Assembly (NCBI GenBank): GCA_937864375.1
Contig: CALMJO010000457.1
Coordinates: 1 to 8,931, forward strand
DNA length: 8,931 bases
DNA from: an uncultured Spirochaetota bacterium
GTDB lineage: Bacteria; Spirochaetota; UBA4802; UBA5368
Direction of reading: 5' to 3'
Shown: positions 1 through 6,950 of the stretch, in pieces
Layout: each line of letters starts with the position of its first letter
How positions within the stretch are numbered: position 1 is the first letter of the stretch
Position numbers and translations under genes: made by a program
The notes under the pieces: model-generated
Database searches by the model: none
Seen by the model: the letters and a program-made list of their open reading frames with translations, nothing else
Told to the model about the DNA's origin: nothing

Positions 1-2663
1 CCCAGATGAAGTGGGTCAAGGCGCAGCTCATCATGGCGAACCTCGAACGGATCGGCACCGTCGTCGCGAGCAAGCCCGCCGCCGATTCAATGACCGACGA
101 TGCGGTGAAGGACGGGATGAAGATCATCCTCATCACGGCGAACTCGATCGAGGACGTGAAGCGCTCGTGCGACATCGACCAGGTGCAGCGGGTTGACCTC
201 AGGAAAATAAGTCTCATCAAGAAAGACGACAAGCTCGTGCTCAAGTTCCACGAGCGCGAGACCCTGCTCGAGGAATCGAAGGGCAGGCAGGCAGCGGCGC
301 AGGCGGAAATCCGGCAGGAGATGCAGCCCGAGCCGGCGCACGAGGAGGATGACGACGACGACGAGGGGGATATCGATGTCGACGCGTTTAAATCCGGCGC
401 TTCCGCCAAGAAGCGCGAAGACACCAAGGGCGTGTCCCTCAAGATCGTCAAGGTTTCGGTGGACAAGCTCGATCAGCTGCTCTCGAACGTGGGAGAGCTC
501 GTGATCGCGAATTCGGGTTTCTACCGGCTCTACGAGGAGCTGCGGGCGAACAGCGTGAACAAGACGGTCACGAACGAGTTCAAGAACCGCATGGACCAGA
601 TGTCGCGCATCGCGAAGGATCTGCAGACGGGCATCATGAAAACGAGGATGGTCCCGGTGGGCCAGGTGTTCTCGCGGTTCTCGCGCCTCGTGCGCGACCT
701 CGCGAAGGAGTTTGGCAAGAACGTGAAGCTTGAAGTGCGCGGAGAAGAGACCGAGCTCGACAAAAAGGTCATTGACGTGATCGGGGAGCCGCTCATGCAC
801 CTGATCCGCAATGCGATCGACCACGGCATCGAACCCGCCGACGAACGCAGGAAGCTCAGCAAGCCCGAAACCGCCACCTTGCAGCTCGTGGCATTCCAGT
901 CCGGGAACCAGATCCTTGTGCAGGTGAGCGACGACGGGCGCGGGCTGAACGCGCCCAAGATACGCAGGAAGGTGCTCGAGAAGCAGCTGGCGAGCCCCGA
1001 GGCGCTCGCGAACATGGACGATGACGACATCTACAGCTTCATCTACCATCCCGGATTTTCCACTGCCGACGTCGTGTCCGACATCTCCGGGCGCGGGGTG
1101 GGCATGAACGTGGTGAAGGAAACCGTCGCGGAGCTGAACGGCAGCGTGAACATCGAAACCGAGCCCGGCATGGGGACGCGCTTCATCCTTGCGTTCCCGC
1201 TCACCCTGGCGATCATTCCCGCCATCATGGTGAAGGTGCGCCGGGAGCTCTTCGCGATCCCGCTTTCGGACGTCATTGAGACCATCAAGATCTCGCTCAC
1301 GGACCTCACGACCATCGAGGGCCACGAGGTCATCAACCTGCGCGGCGAGATACTATCCCTGGTGAGGCTCAACGAATTCATCGGGGTGGAAAGCGTCATA
1401 GAGGACGGCAAGAAGGTGCCGGTCGTCGTCGTGGGCTACGGCAACAGGAAGATAGGGCTGGTCGTCGATTTCCTCGAGGGAAAGCAGGAGATCGTCATCA
1501 AGTCGCTCGAGCAGAATTACCAGACCGTGGAGGGCCTCGCCGGCGCGTCCATACTCGGGGACGGGAGCATCTGCCTCATCCTGGACATTGCCTCCATGAT
1601 CAACAGGGTTATCACGGAGCAGGACCGCCTCTCGCGCATGCAGCGCCAGAAGGCCCAGGCGGTGAAGAAGGCCGAGGTCGAAGTGGTGAAGGACGTGGGC
1701 GATTACGTCAAGCGAACGCCCGAGCCCAAGCCGCAGGAGCAGAAGGCCGACAAGCCCGCGGCCGCGACGAAGGAAGAGCTTCCTGAAAAATCGCGGCCGT
1801 CCGCGACCATGGTGGCCGAGGTCAAGCCGGTCCAGCCGCCCGTGCGCGAGCCGGAGCCGGCGCCGGTCGAGGTGAAAGAGGACATCATCTTCGAAAAGGA
1901 CCGTGGGGAGCGCTTCCTCCCGGTCGAGGAATCCGGGACCGCGCGCGCGCTCGAGGCCGGGGATGTCGACGATAAAGTGAAGGACGTGCTGCAGTCGTTC
2001 AGGGACGATCTCAAGGATACCATCCGCGCGCAGGCGGAAGGCAGCCCCATGGAGGACCATATAAAGCGCCAGCTCGGCATCGATGAGGCCGACATGGAGC
2101 GCGTGAGGGTCCTCGCGAACATGGGGATCACCAACGCGGCCGAGTCCCTTTCGAAGATCATCAACAAGCGGGTGGATCTTTCGATTCCCGAGGTGTCAAT
2201 GATGCCCGTGGAAAAGATACCCGAGTCGGTGGGCGAAGTCGACAGCACCTACATAGGCGTCTACATGCCGCTCAAGGGCGAGATCAGGGGTACGATCCTC
2301 TTCAGCCTCCAGGACGAATCGGGCTTCGAGCTCATCGACATGCTGTTCGGAATAGGCGGGACGAAGGACCTGAACGAGGACGGAGAATCGGCGCTCAAGG
2401 AAGTGACCAACATCATCGGCTCCTCGGTGATCAACGCCTTCGCCGAGAAAACCGGGATCGCCATAAAGCCCGATGTTCCCACGGTCGTTCACGATTACAT
2501 GCAGTCGATCCTGGATTCCATCCTGGTGCTGCATAATATTTCGAACGACTACGCGCTCGTCATGGACACCCAGTTCTACTACCAGGACGACCGGGTGATG
2601 GGAAAGCTCCTGGTCCTTCCCGAAACCGAGTCCCTGAAAAAGCTGGTCGAAAAGCTGAGATAG
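1..2663 (+). CDS. cheA: Chemotaxis histidine kinase CheA fused to a C-terminal CheC-type CheY-P phosphatase domain (5' end outside window)
   Basis: This protein senses receptor signals through CheW, phosphorylates CheY and CheB, and probably also dephosphorylates CheY-P. The frame is open to the left edge, so the P1 phosphotransfer domain and its histidine lie outside. Numbering from the first visible Met (base 6): residues 1-75 look like the end of a P2 CheY/CheB-binding domain. Residues 113-126 are an acidic linker. About 145-215 is the P3 dimerisation helix pair. The P4 ATPase follows, with N box HLIRNAIDHG at 265-274, DDGRGL at 309-314, GRGVGM at 362-367 and GMGTRF at 388-393. A CheW-like P5 spans about 401-535. 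After a Pro/Ala/Glu/Lys-rich linker (about 540-690), a CheC domain fills about 691-885. Its second site has the complete family motif (S795, E799, N802, P825). Its first keeps N705 and P728 but has Val702 in place of Glu. Usual CheA ends at P5, so the fusion is unusual. cheB follows after 7 bases. The frame is uninterrupted, so a frameshift artefact is unlikely. Confidence 0.95.
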   Translation, partial: QMKWVKAQLIMANLERIGTVVASKPAADSMTDDAVKDGMKIILITANSIEDVKRSCDIDQVQRVDLRKISLIKKDDKLVLKFHERETLLEESKGRQAAAQAEIRQEMQPEPAHEEDDDDDEGDIDVDAFKSGASAKKREDTKGVSLKIVKVSVDKLDQLLSNVGELVIANSGFYRLYEELRANSVNKTVTNEFKNRMDQMSRIAKDLQTGIMKTRMVPVGQVFSRFSRLVRDLAKEFGKNVKLEVRGEETELDKKVIDVIGEPLMHLIRNAIDHGIEPADERRKLSKPETATLQLVAFQSGNQILVQVSDDGRGLNAPKIRRKVLEKQLASPEALANMDDDDIYSFIYHPGFSTADVVSDISGRGVGMNVVKETVAELNGSVNIETEPGMGTRFILAFPLTLAIIPAIMVKVRRELFAIPLSDVIETIKISLTDLTTIEGHEVINLRGEILSLVRLNEFIGVESVIEDGKKVPVVVVGYGNRKIGLVVDFLEGKQEIVIKSLEQNYQTVEGLAGASILGDGSICLILDIASMINRVITEQDRLSRMQRQKAQAVKKAEVEVVKDVGDYVKRTPEPKPQEQKADKPAAATKEELPEKSRPSATMVAEVKPVQPPVREPEPAPVEVKEDIIFEKDRGERFLPVEESGTARALEAGDVDDKVKDVLQSFRDDLKDTIRAQAEGSPMEDHIKRQLGIDEADMERVRVLANMGITNAAESLSKIINKRVDLSIPEVSMMPVEKIPESVGEVDSTYIGVYMPLKGEIRGTILFSLQDESGFELIDMLFGIGGTKDLNEDGESALKEVTNIIGSSVINAFAEKTGIAIKPDVPTVVHDYMQSILDSILVLHNISNDYALVMDTQFYYQDDRVMGKLLVLPETESLKKLVEKLR

Positions 2664-2670
2664 CGGGAAA

Positions 2671-3729
2671 ATGGGAGACAAGATCAAGGTACTCGTCGTT
2701 GATGATTCCGCACTGGTGCGAAAGATCATCAGCGATGTCCTCCAGAAGGATCCCGAGATCGAGGTGATCGGCACCGCGAACAACGGGAAGAGCGCGGTGC
2801 TCAAAAACCAGACGATGAATCCCGATGTCATCACCATGGACATCGAGATGCCCATCATGGACGGGCTCGAGGCGCTGCGCGAGATCATCGCCACGAACCC
2901 CAAGCCGGTGATCATGATGAGCGTGCTCACCCAGTACGGCGCCGAGGCGACGTTCAAGGCGCTCGAATACGGAGCGGTCGACTTCATACCCAAACCGTCC
3001 ACCTCGCTCTCGCTCACGGTCGATGACATCGCCGAGCTCCTGATCACGAAGGTCAAGTCGGTGCGCAGGTCCAGGATCGCGCCGCACAAGGTCGAGGCCA
3101 GGCCCCCGTCACGGGACGCGGTTCCGGCGAAGAGCGAGCCCCAGGCGCCGCCCCCCGCCACATCCGACAAGGTCGTGGCGATCGGGACCTCCACCGGCGG
3201 TCCGTCTGCACTCCTGAGCGTTTTCCAGAAATTTCCCGAAAAGATGCCCAGCGCCGTACTCGTGGTCCAGCACATGCCCGAAGGCTTCACCCGCGCCTTC
3301 GCGGAACGCCTTGACAACAACTCCGCCCTCACGGTGAAGGAGGCGGAAGACGGCGACCGTATCCTGCCCGGGTGCGGCTACATAGCGCCGGGACATTCCC
3401 ATATGCGAGTCGAGGCTTCGGCCGGGGACCACATCATACGCGTGTTTCAGTCTGAAAAGGTGAACGGGCACAGGCCTTCGATCGATGTCCTGTTCGATTC
3501 CGTCGCGGACGTTTACGGAAAGAATACCGTGGGCGTGATAATGACCGGCATGGGGAAGGACGGGGCCGAGGGACTGCTCAGGATCAGGAACAAGGGAGCG
3601 TTTACCGTCGCCCAGAACGAGGAGACTTCCGTGGTATATGGCATGAACCGGGTCGCCGTGCAGCTTGGGGCCGCCGCCGACGTGGTCCCCCTCGTGGACA
3701 TCACCAAAAAAATCATTGAACATTTATGA
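2671..3729 (+). CDS. cheB: Chemotaxis response regulator protein-glutamate methylesterase CheB
   Basis: CheB removes methyl groups from receptor glutamates (and can deamidate glutamines) to drive adaptation; its receiver domain is phosphorylated by CheA. At 352 residues it has the usual family length. The receiver occupies about 1-120: acidic pair D11/D12, phospho-acceptor D57 in MDIEMP, S84 and K108. A Pro/Ala-rich linker (about 133-166) leads to the methylesterase domain, with nucleophile S174 in GTSTGGP, H201 in VVQHMPEG and D297 in TGMGKDGA, which match the Ser-His-Asp triad of Salmonella CheB. No membrane segment or signal peptide is seen, so it is cytoplasmic. The ATG sits 7 bases after the cheA stop with only a short GGGA just before it, which suggests translational coupling to cheA. 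No CheR methyltransferase is in the window, so it must be encoded elsewhere. Confidence 0.96.
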   Translation: MGDKIKVLVVDDSALVRKIISDVLQKDPEIEVIGTANNGKSAVLKNQTMNPDVITMDIEMPIMDGLEALREIIATNPKPVIMMSVLTQYGAEATFKALEYGAVDFIPKPSTSLSLTVDDIAELLITKVKSVRRSRIAPHKVEARPPSRDAVPAKSEPQAPPPATSDKVVAIGTSTGGPSALLSVFQKFPEKMPSAVLVVQHMPEGFTRAFAERLDNNSALTVKEAEDGDRILPGCGYIAPGHSHMRVEASAGDHIIRVFQSEKVNGHRPSIDVLFDSVADVYGKNTVGVIMTGMGKDGAEGLLRIRNKGAFTVAQNEETSVVYGMNRVAVQLGAAADVVPLVDITKKIIEHL

Positions 3730-3743
3730 ATTCACATTATAAT
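3716..3743 (+). promoter_or_regulatory. Candidate sigma70-type promoter P1 upstream of cheY
   Basis: TTGAAC (3716-3721, 4/6 to the -35 consensus) is separated by 16 bases from TATAAT (3738-3743, 6/6 to the -10). The -35 lies in the last codons of cheB and the -10 in the AT-rich start of the 161-base gap before cheY. A perfect -10 is unlikely by chance in such GC-rich DNA. It would start cheY mRNA near 3750, giving a leader of roughly 140 bases. Inferred from sequence only. Confidence 0.45.
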
Positions 3744-3791
3744 GGAATATGGCCTGATGGGAATAAATTAGAGCGACCCTATAAATTTTTC

Positions 3792-3820
3792 TTGAATACT
3801 TTGCGTGCGGGGAATACACT
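3792..3820 (+). promoter_or_regulatory. Candidate sigma70-type promoter P2 upstream of cheY
   Basis: TTGAAT (3792-3797) and TACACT (3815-3820) each match 4/6 of the -35 and -10 consensus, with the ideal 17-base spacer. Transcription would begin near 3827, about 64 bases before the cheY start. It is weaker than the upstream candidate; either or neither may be used. I found no good flagellar sigma28 or sigma54 match in this gap. Confidence 0.3.
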
Positions 3821-3890
3821 GCTTCCAGCGAGAGGCGGTTTCCGGCCTGGGTTCCCCATGGTGACATATCTCTGAAATTGGAGAAGGGCA

Positions 3891-4250
3891 ATGGCTACGA
3901 TCCTGATAGTTGATGACGCGAAATTCATGAGGACGCTGGTGAAGGACGCTCTCGTTCCCCTGGGGCATGAGGTGATCGGGGAGGCTGAGAACGGCAACCA
4001 GGCGGTGGAACTCTACAAGAAGCTCAAGCCCGATCTCGTCACTATGGACATCACCATGAGGGAGAAGGACGGCATCCAGGCAGCCGAGGAAATCCTGGTC
4101 CTGGACCCGAAGGCCCGGATAATCATGGTCACCGCGCTTGGTCAGGAAAACCTGCTGACCAGGGCGATAAAAATCGGCGTGAAGGACTTTGTCGTCAAAC
4201 CGTTCCCCCCGGAGCGCCTGCAGAAGGCGGCCGAAAAGGCGCTCGCCTAG
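3891..4250 (+). CDS. cheY: Single-domain chemotaxis response regulator CheY
   Basis: CheY carries the phospho-signal from CheA to the flagellar motor switch. This 119-residue protein is one receiver domain with no output domain. It has acidic pair D8/D9, phospho-acceptor D53, switch residue T81, aromatic F100 (in the place of E. coli Tyr106) and K103 in VKPF. It most resembles the Thermotoga/Bacillus-type CheY. The usual DxxMPxxDG loop after the phospho-Asp reads DITMREKDG, so the conserved proline is R57 and the usual hydrophobic at 59 is Lys. The start is supported by a strong GGAGAAGG (3880-3887) just upstream. It follows cheB by 161 bases with its own candidate promoters and is followed by a hairpin, so it may be expressed alone as well as with cheAB. 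It could be another CheY-like regulator, but its position beside cheA-cheB favours chemotaxis. Confidence 0.92.
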   Translation: MATILIVDDAKFMRTLVKDALVPLGHEVIGEAENGNQAVELYKKLKPDLVTMDITMREKDGIQAAEEILVLDPKARIIMVTALGQENLLTRAIKIGVKDFVVKPFPPERLQKAAEKALA

Positions 4251-4309
4251 AACGACCCGACATCCCGGCCCACGTCTTTTTTTGGCGGAAAAATAAAAGT
4301 GTTGCAAAG

Positions 4310-4332
4310 AACGGAGAGGTTTCCTCTCCGTT
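4310..4332 (+). terminator. Perfect 10-bp hairpin between cheY and scpA, probable intrinsic terminator
   Basis: AACGGAGAGG (4310-4319) and CCTCTCCGTT (4323-4332) form a perfect 10-bp stem around a TTT loop. It lies 60 bases after the cheY stop. The downstream U-tract is poor (TTTATGGTATT), so termination may be partial. The reverse strand also has a T-rich flank. It would divide the chemotaxis unit from the scpA operon, or tune read-through into it. Confidence 0.55.
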
Positions 4333-4363
4333 TATGGTATTCTGTCAGGGTAACCGGCGCGGC

Positions 4364-5155
4364 ATGAACGAAACCAACGACATCGACATCGCGGAAGTAC
4401 CGCAGGATGAGCCCGCGGAGAAGGGCTACGTAATTCATGTCGAGAACTTCGAGGGACCGCTCGACCTCCTGTGGAACCTCATCAAGAAGGCGAAGCTGGA
4501 TATCACCGAGATATCCATATCGAGCATCACGGAGCAGTACATCGCGCATCTCAAGATGATGGAGCGGATGAACATCCAGGTGGCGGCCGATTTCATCGTC
4601 ATGGCGTCCGAGCTCCTGTACTACAAGTCCAGGGCGCTCCTGCCCGGGGGCGATCTCGAGGACGAGTATTTCGTCCCGCCCCTGCCGCCCGAGCTCATCC
4701 AGAAGCTGCTCGAGTACAAAAAATACCAGTCGGCGTCGCAGGAGTTCCGGCTGCGCTTCGAGATGCGGGCGGACTCCTACACGCGCGAAAACGTCCTCAA
4801 GGGCATGTTCCAGGAGGAGGAGCTCATCGAGGTGTCCCTGTTCGACCTCCTCTCCGCCTTCGCCGACATCATGGACACCCGCGGCGAGATTGAGCAGCAG
4901 GAAATTGTATTTGACGAAATACTCGTGAGCGACAGGATAAGCTTCATCACCGACCTGCTGCGGAAGGCCGAACAGATACTCTTTACAGAAATATTTTCCG
5001 AACGGCCAAACCGCATGGAGATTGTAGCGACCTTCCTCGCCATGCTGGAAATGGCGAAGACATCACGCATCCGCATAATGCAGCACAGGACATTCGGTGA
5101 CATACGAATCTTGAGAAATTTTGATCCGGGAGCCGACGCCGCGCCCGCGGTATGA
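4364..5155 (+). CDS. scpA: Segregation and condensation protein A (kleisin)
   Basis: ScpA is the kleisin subunit that bridges the SMC dimer heads and binds ScpB in the bacterial condensin, which organises and segregates the chromosome. The product is 263 residues, near the usual 240-270. The N-terminal SMC-binding part has the hallmark FEGPLDLLWNLIKKAKLDI near residues 24-42, followed by the typical helix ending in YYKSRALLPG. The C-terminal winged-helix part has ATFLAMLEMAK and QHRTFGDIRI, standard for the family. An in-frame ATG at 4334 lies directly against the hairpin, with no room for a ribosome site; the ATG at 4364, with CAGGG 13 bases upstream, gives the normal N-terminus and is preferred. 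The gene overlaps scpB by four bases (ATGA), so translation is probably coupled. SMC itself is not in the window. Confidence 0.95.
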   Translation: MNETNDIDIAEVPQDEPAEKGYVIHVENFEGPLDLLWNLIKKAKLDITEISISSITEQYIAHLKMMERMNIQVAADFIVMASELLYYKSRALLPGGDLEDEYFVPPLPPELIQKLLEYKKYQSASQEFRLRFEMRADSYTRENVLKGMFQEEELIEVSLFDLLSAFADIMDTRGEIEQQEIVFDEILVSDRISFITDLLRKAEQILFTEIFSERPNRMEIVATFLAMLEMAKTSRIRIMQHRTFGDIRILRNFDPGADAAPAV

Positions 5156-5856
5156 AGAACATGAGCGAAGAACAGAAAGAGAATCCGATCGAACAGGGCC
5201 CGGACGGCGGGGACGAGCGTCCCGCGCGTAAGGGTGTGAAAAAGAACGCGGCGGGGCCGGCCCGGGAAAAGGACCGGGCCCGGGTCATCGCCGACGATCA
5301 GCCGGCGCCCGCCGAGGACGAGGAGGTCGAGCTGCACGGCCTTTTCGAAGCGGTGCTCTTCCTCTCCAACGAGCCGCTCCCGCTGTCGTTTTTCGTGAAA
5401 AGCCTGGGGGTCGATTCGACCCACGCGAAGATAATACTCGATTCTCTCGCCGACGAGTACGAAGACCGCCACGGGGGAATCCGGCTCGCGCAGGTCTCCA
5501 ACGGCTACCAGTTCGTAACCGAAAGCCGTTATGCGGAAAAGCTTCGCCGCATCATGGGATTCACCAGGAAGGAGGGGCTCTCCAGGGGCATGCTGGAAAC
5601 GCTTTCCATAATTGCCTACAAACAGCCTGTGGTCATGGCCGAGATCGAGGAGCTCCGGGGCGTTTCGTCCCGGATGATGGTCGCGAATCTCATGAAGAGG
5701 AACCTGATTAAGCCGGTGGGACGCAAGGAGCTTCCCGGCAGGCCGCTGGCCTACGGCACGACGGACGAGTTCCTCCGCTACTTTGGCCTCAACAGGCTTT
5801 CGGACCTCCCGCGCCTCTCCGAGATCAAGGAATTCTCATTTGAAAACGAGGAATAA
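5152..5856 (+). CDS. scpB: Segregation and condensation protein B
   Basis: ScpB is the winged-helix partner that binds ScpA as a dimer in the SMC-ScpAB complex. The conserved core starts near residue 60 (ELHGLFEAVLFLSNEPL) and holds two winged-helix domains. These include RGMLETLSIIAYKQPV (about 146-161), EIEELRGV, and the C-terminal GRPLAYGTTDEFLRYFGL. The first 60 or so residues are a charged, Gly/Pro/Lys/Glu-rich, probably disordered extension that makes the protein 234 residues, longer than the common 180-200. The ATG at 5152 overlaps the scpA stop (ATGA) with no evident Shine-Dalgarno, so start by coupling is likely; a second ATG at 5161 would remove only three residues. The stop TAA is followed at once by the pheA ATG in the same frame. 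Confidence 0.94.
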   Translation: MKNMSEEQKENPIEQGPDGGDERPARKGVKKNAAGPAREKDRARVIADDQPAPAEDEEVELHGLFEAVLFLSNEPLPLSFFVKSLGVDSTHAKIILDSLADEYEDRHGGIRLAQVSNGYQFVTESRYAEKLRRIMGFTRKEGLSRGMLETLSIIAYKQPVVMAEIEELRGVSSRMMVANLMKRNLIKPVGRKELPGRPLAYGTTDEFLRYFGLNRLSDLPRLSEIKEFSFENEE

Positions 5857-6906
5857 ATGGACACCCGGTACGACGACCTGGACAAGCAGATAATCGAGCT
5901 CCTGTCGAGGCGGTTTGCCGGCTACATAGAAGACTTAAAGAGGGGCAACGCCGATGCGTCGCAGCTTTTCGCCCCGGCCGACCGCGGGAGGCTGTTCGAG
6001 ATTATCGATTCTCTCAACACGGGTCCGCTTTCAAGCGGAATCTTAAAGAGAATCTACACCGAGCTCCTGACCCATGCTGCCGACCTCGTGAAGCCGGTGA
6101 GCATCGCCTACCTGGGGCCCGCGGGAACCTTCACGCACATCGCCATGATCGAGCTCTTCGGGGAAACGGGACAGGCGGTCCCCATGAAAACTATCCACGA
6201 CATCTTTACCGAGGTGGAGACGGGACGCGTCACCTACGGCGTCGTGCCCGTGGAGAACAGCACCGAGGGAGCCGTAACCTACACGCTGGACGAGCTCCTC
6301 GACTCCGAGCTCAGGATCGTCGCCGAGAAGTCGCTGCGCATCTCCTACAGCCTTGCGTCGGTTTCGCGGGAAATGAAAAACATCAAAAAGCTCTACTCGC
6401 ACCCGCAGTCGTTCGGACAGTGCAAGGAATGGATAAGAAAAAACCTGCCGGAGGCCGAGCTGCACCACGTCAATTCCAATTCGCTCGCGGCGGAGACCGC
6501 CTCGTGGGACAAACTTTCGGGCGCCATCACCTCGGAAGTAAGCGCCGGGATCTACAAGCTCAACGTGCTCGCGAACGGGATCGAGGACTCAAAGCAGAAC
6601 TACACGCGCTTCCTGGTGATCGGACGCTCCGACAATCCTCCCACGGGAAGGGACAAGACCTCGATCGTGTGCGCGATCAAGGACAAGCCCGGCGCGCTGC
6701 ACGCCATGCTCAAGCCCTTCAGCGAGGCGGGAATCAACATGACGAAGATAGAGTCGAGGCCGGACAAGAAAAAGATGTGGGAGTATAATTTTTTCATTGA
6801 CTTCGTCGGACATCGGAGTAGTACGGACGTCGTTAGAGTCATCGAGAAGATGAGGGAGGATCTCATTTTTCTCAAGGTGCTCGGGTCGTATCCCATCGAG
6901 AACTAG
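5857..6906 (+). CDS. pheA: Prephenate dehydratase with N-terminal chorismate mutase-like domain (P-protein architecture) and C-terminal ACT domain
   Basis: It converts prephenate to phenylpyruvate, the committed step to phenylalanine. At 349 residues it has the architecture of the Pseudomonas-type P-protein. An AroQ-like helical domain covers about 1-79. The dehydratase domain, about 81-260, begins IAYLGPAGTFTH and includes VPVENSTEGAV, SHPQSFGQC and T250-R251-F252, whose Thr is catalytic in the family. The ACT domain (about 268-349) has GALH at 279-282 and ESRP at 299-302, motifs used in phenylalanine feedback inhibition. The mutase-like domain looks inactive. Of the E. coli active-site residues only Arg28 has a clear equivalent (R19); the positions of Arg11, Lys39, Asp48, Arg51, Glu52, Ser84 and Gln88 hold D2, G30, A39, D42, R43, A74 and V78 in my hand alignment. 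The start is fixed because the scpB stop directly precedes this ATG in the same frame; AGGA (5849-5852) can serve as ribosome site. Confidence 0.93.
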   Translation: MDTRYDDLDKQIIELLSRRFAGYIEDLKRGNADASQLFAPADRGRLFEIIDSLNTGPLSSGILKRIYTELLTHAADLVKPVSIAYLGPAGTFTHIAMIELFGETGQAVPMKTIHDIFTEVETGRVTYGVVPVENSTEGAVTYTLDELLDSELRIVAEKSLRISYSLASVSREMKNIKKLYSHPQSFGQCKEWIRKNLPEAELHHVNSNSLAAETASWDKLSGAITSEVSAGIYKLNVLANGIEDSKQNYTRFLVIGRSDNPPTGRDKTSIVCAIKDKPGALHAMLKPFSEAGINMTKIESRPDKKKMWEYNFFIDFVGHRSSTDVVRVIEKMREDLIFLKVLGSYPIEN

Positions 6907-6950
6907 CACGCGCCCGCAGAACGCAATAAATCTCGCCACCGGAGTCCATC

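Noticed and set aside
87..1325. A 412-codon open frame on the - strand across the cheA ATPase region.
   Set aside because: It is the antisense shadow of a strongly conserved CheA; its translation is rich in His/Arg/Leu with no recognisable domain, as expected from GC-rich codon bias.
2196..3332. A 378-codon - strand open frame spanning the cheA-cheB junction.
   Set aside because: It is opposite two well-supported genes and shows no domain; a shadow of codon bias.
4277..4283. T7 run after cheY, considered as the U-tract of a terminator.
   Set aside because: The bases before it (4251-4276) do not form a convincing stem; the hairpin at 4310-4332 is the better candidate.
4334..4363. An earlier in-frame ATG for scpA at 4334.
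   Set aside because: It abuts the hairpin with no room for a ribosome site and would add ten residues unlike any ScpA N-terminus.
5259..5280. All-GC inverted repeat GGCCCGG/CCGGGCC with a purine-rich 8-base loop, inside the scpB 5' region.
   Set aside because: It lies in low-complexity Gly/Pro/Arg coding sequence of a GC-rich genome, where a 7-bp match is easily explained; no sign of a regulatory role.
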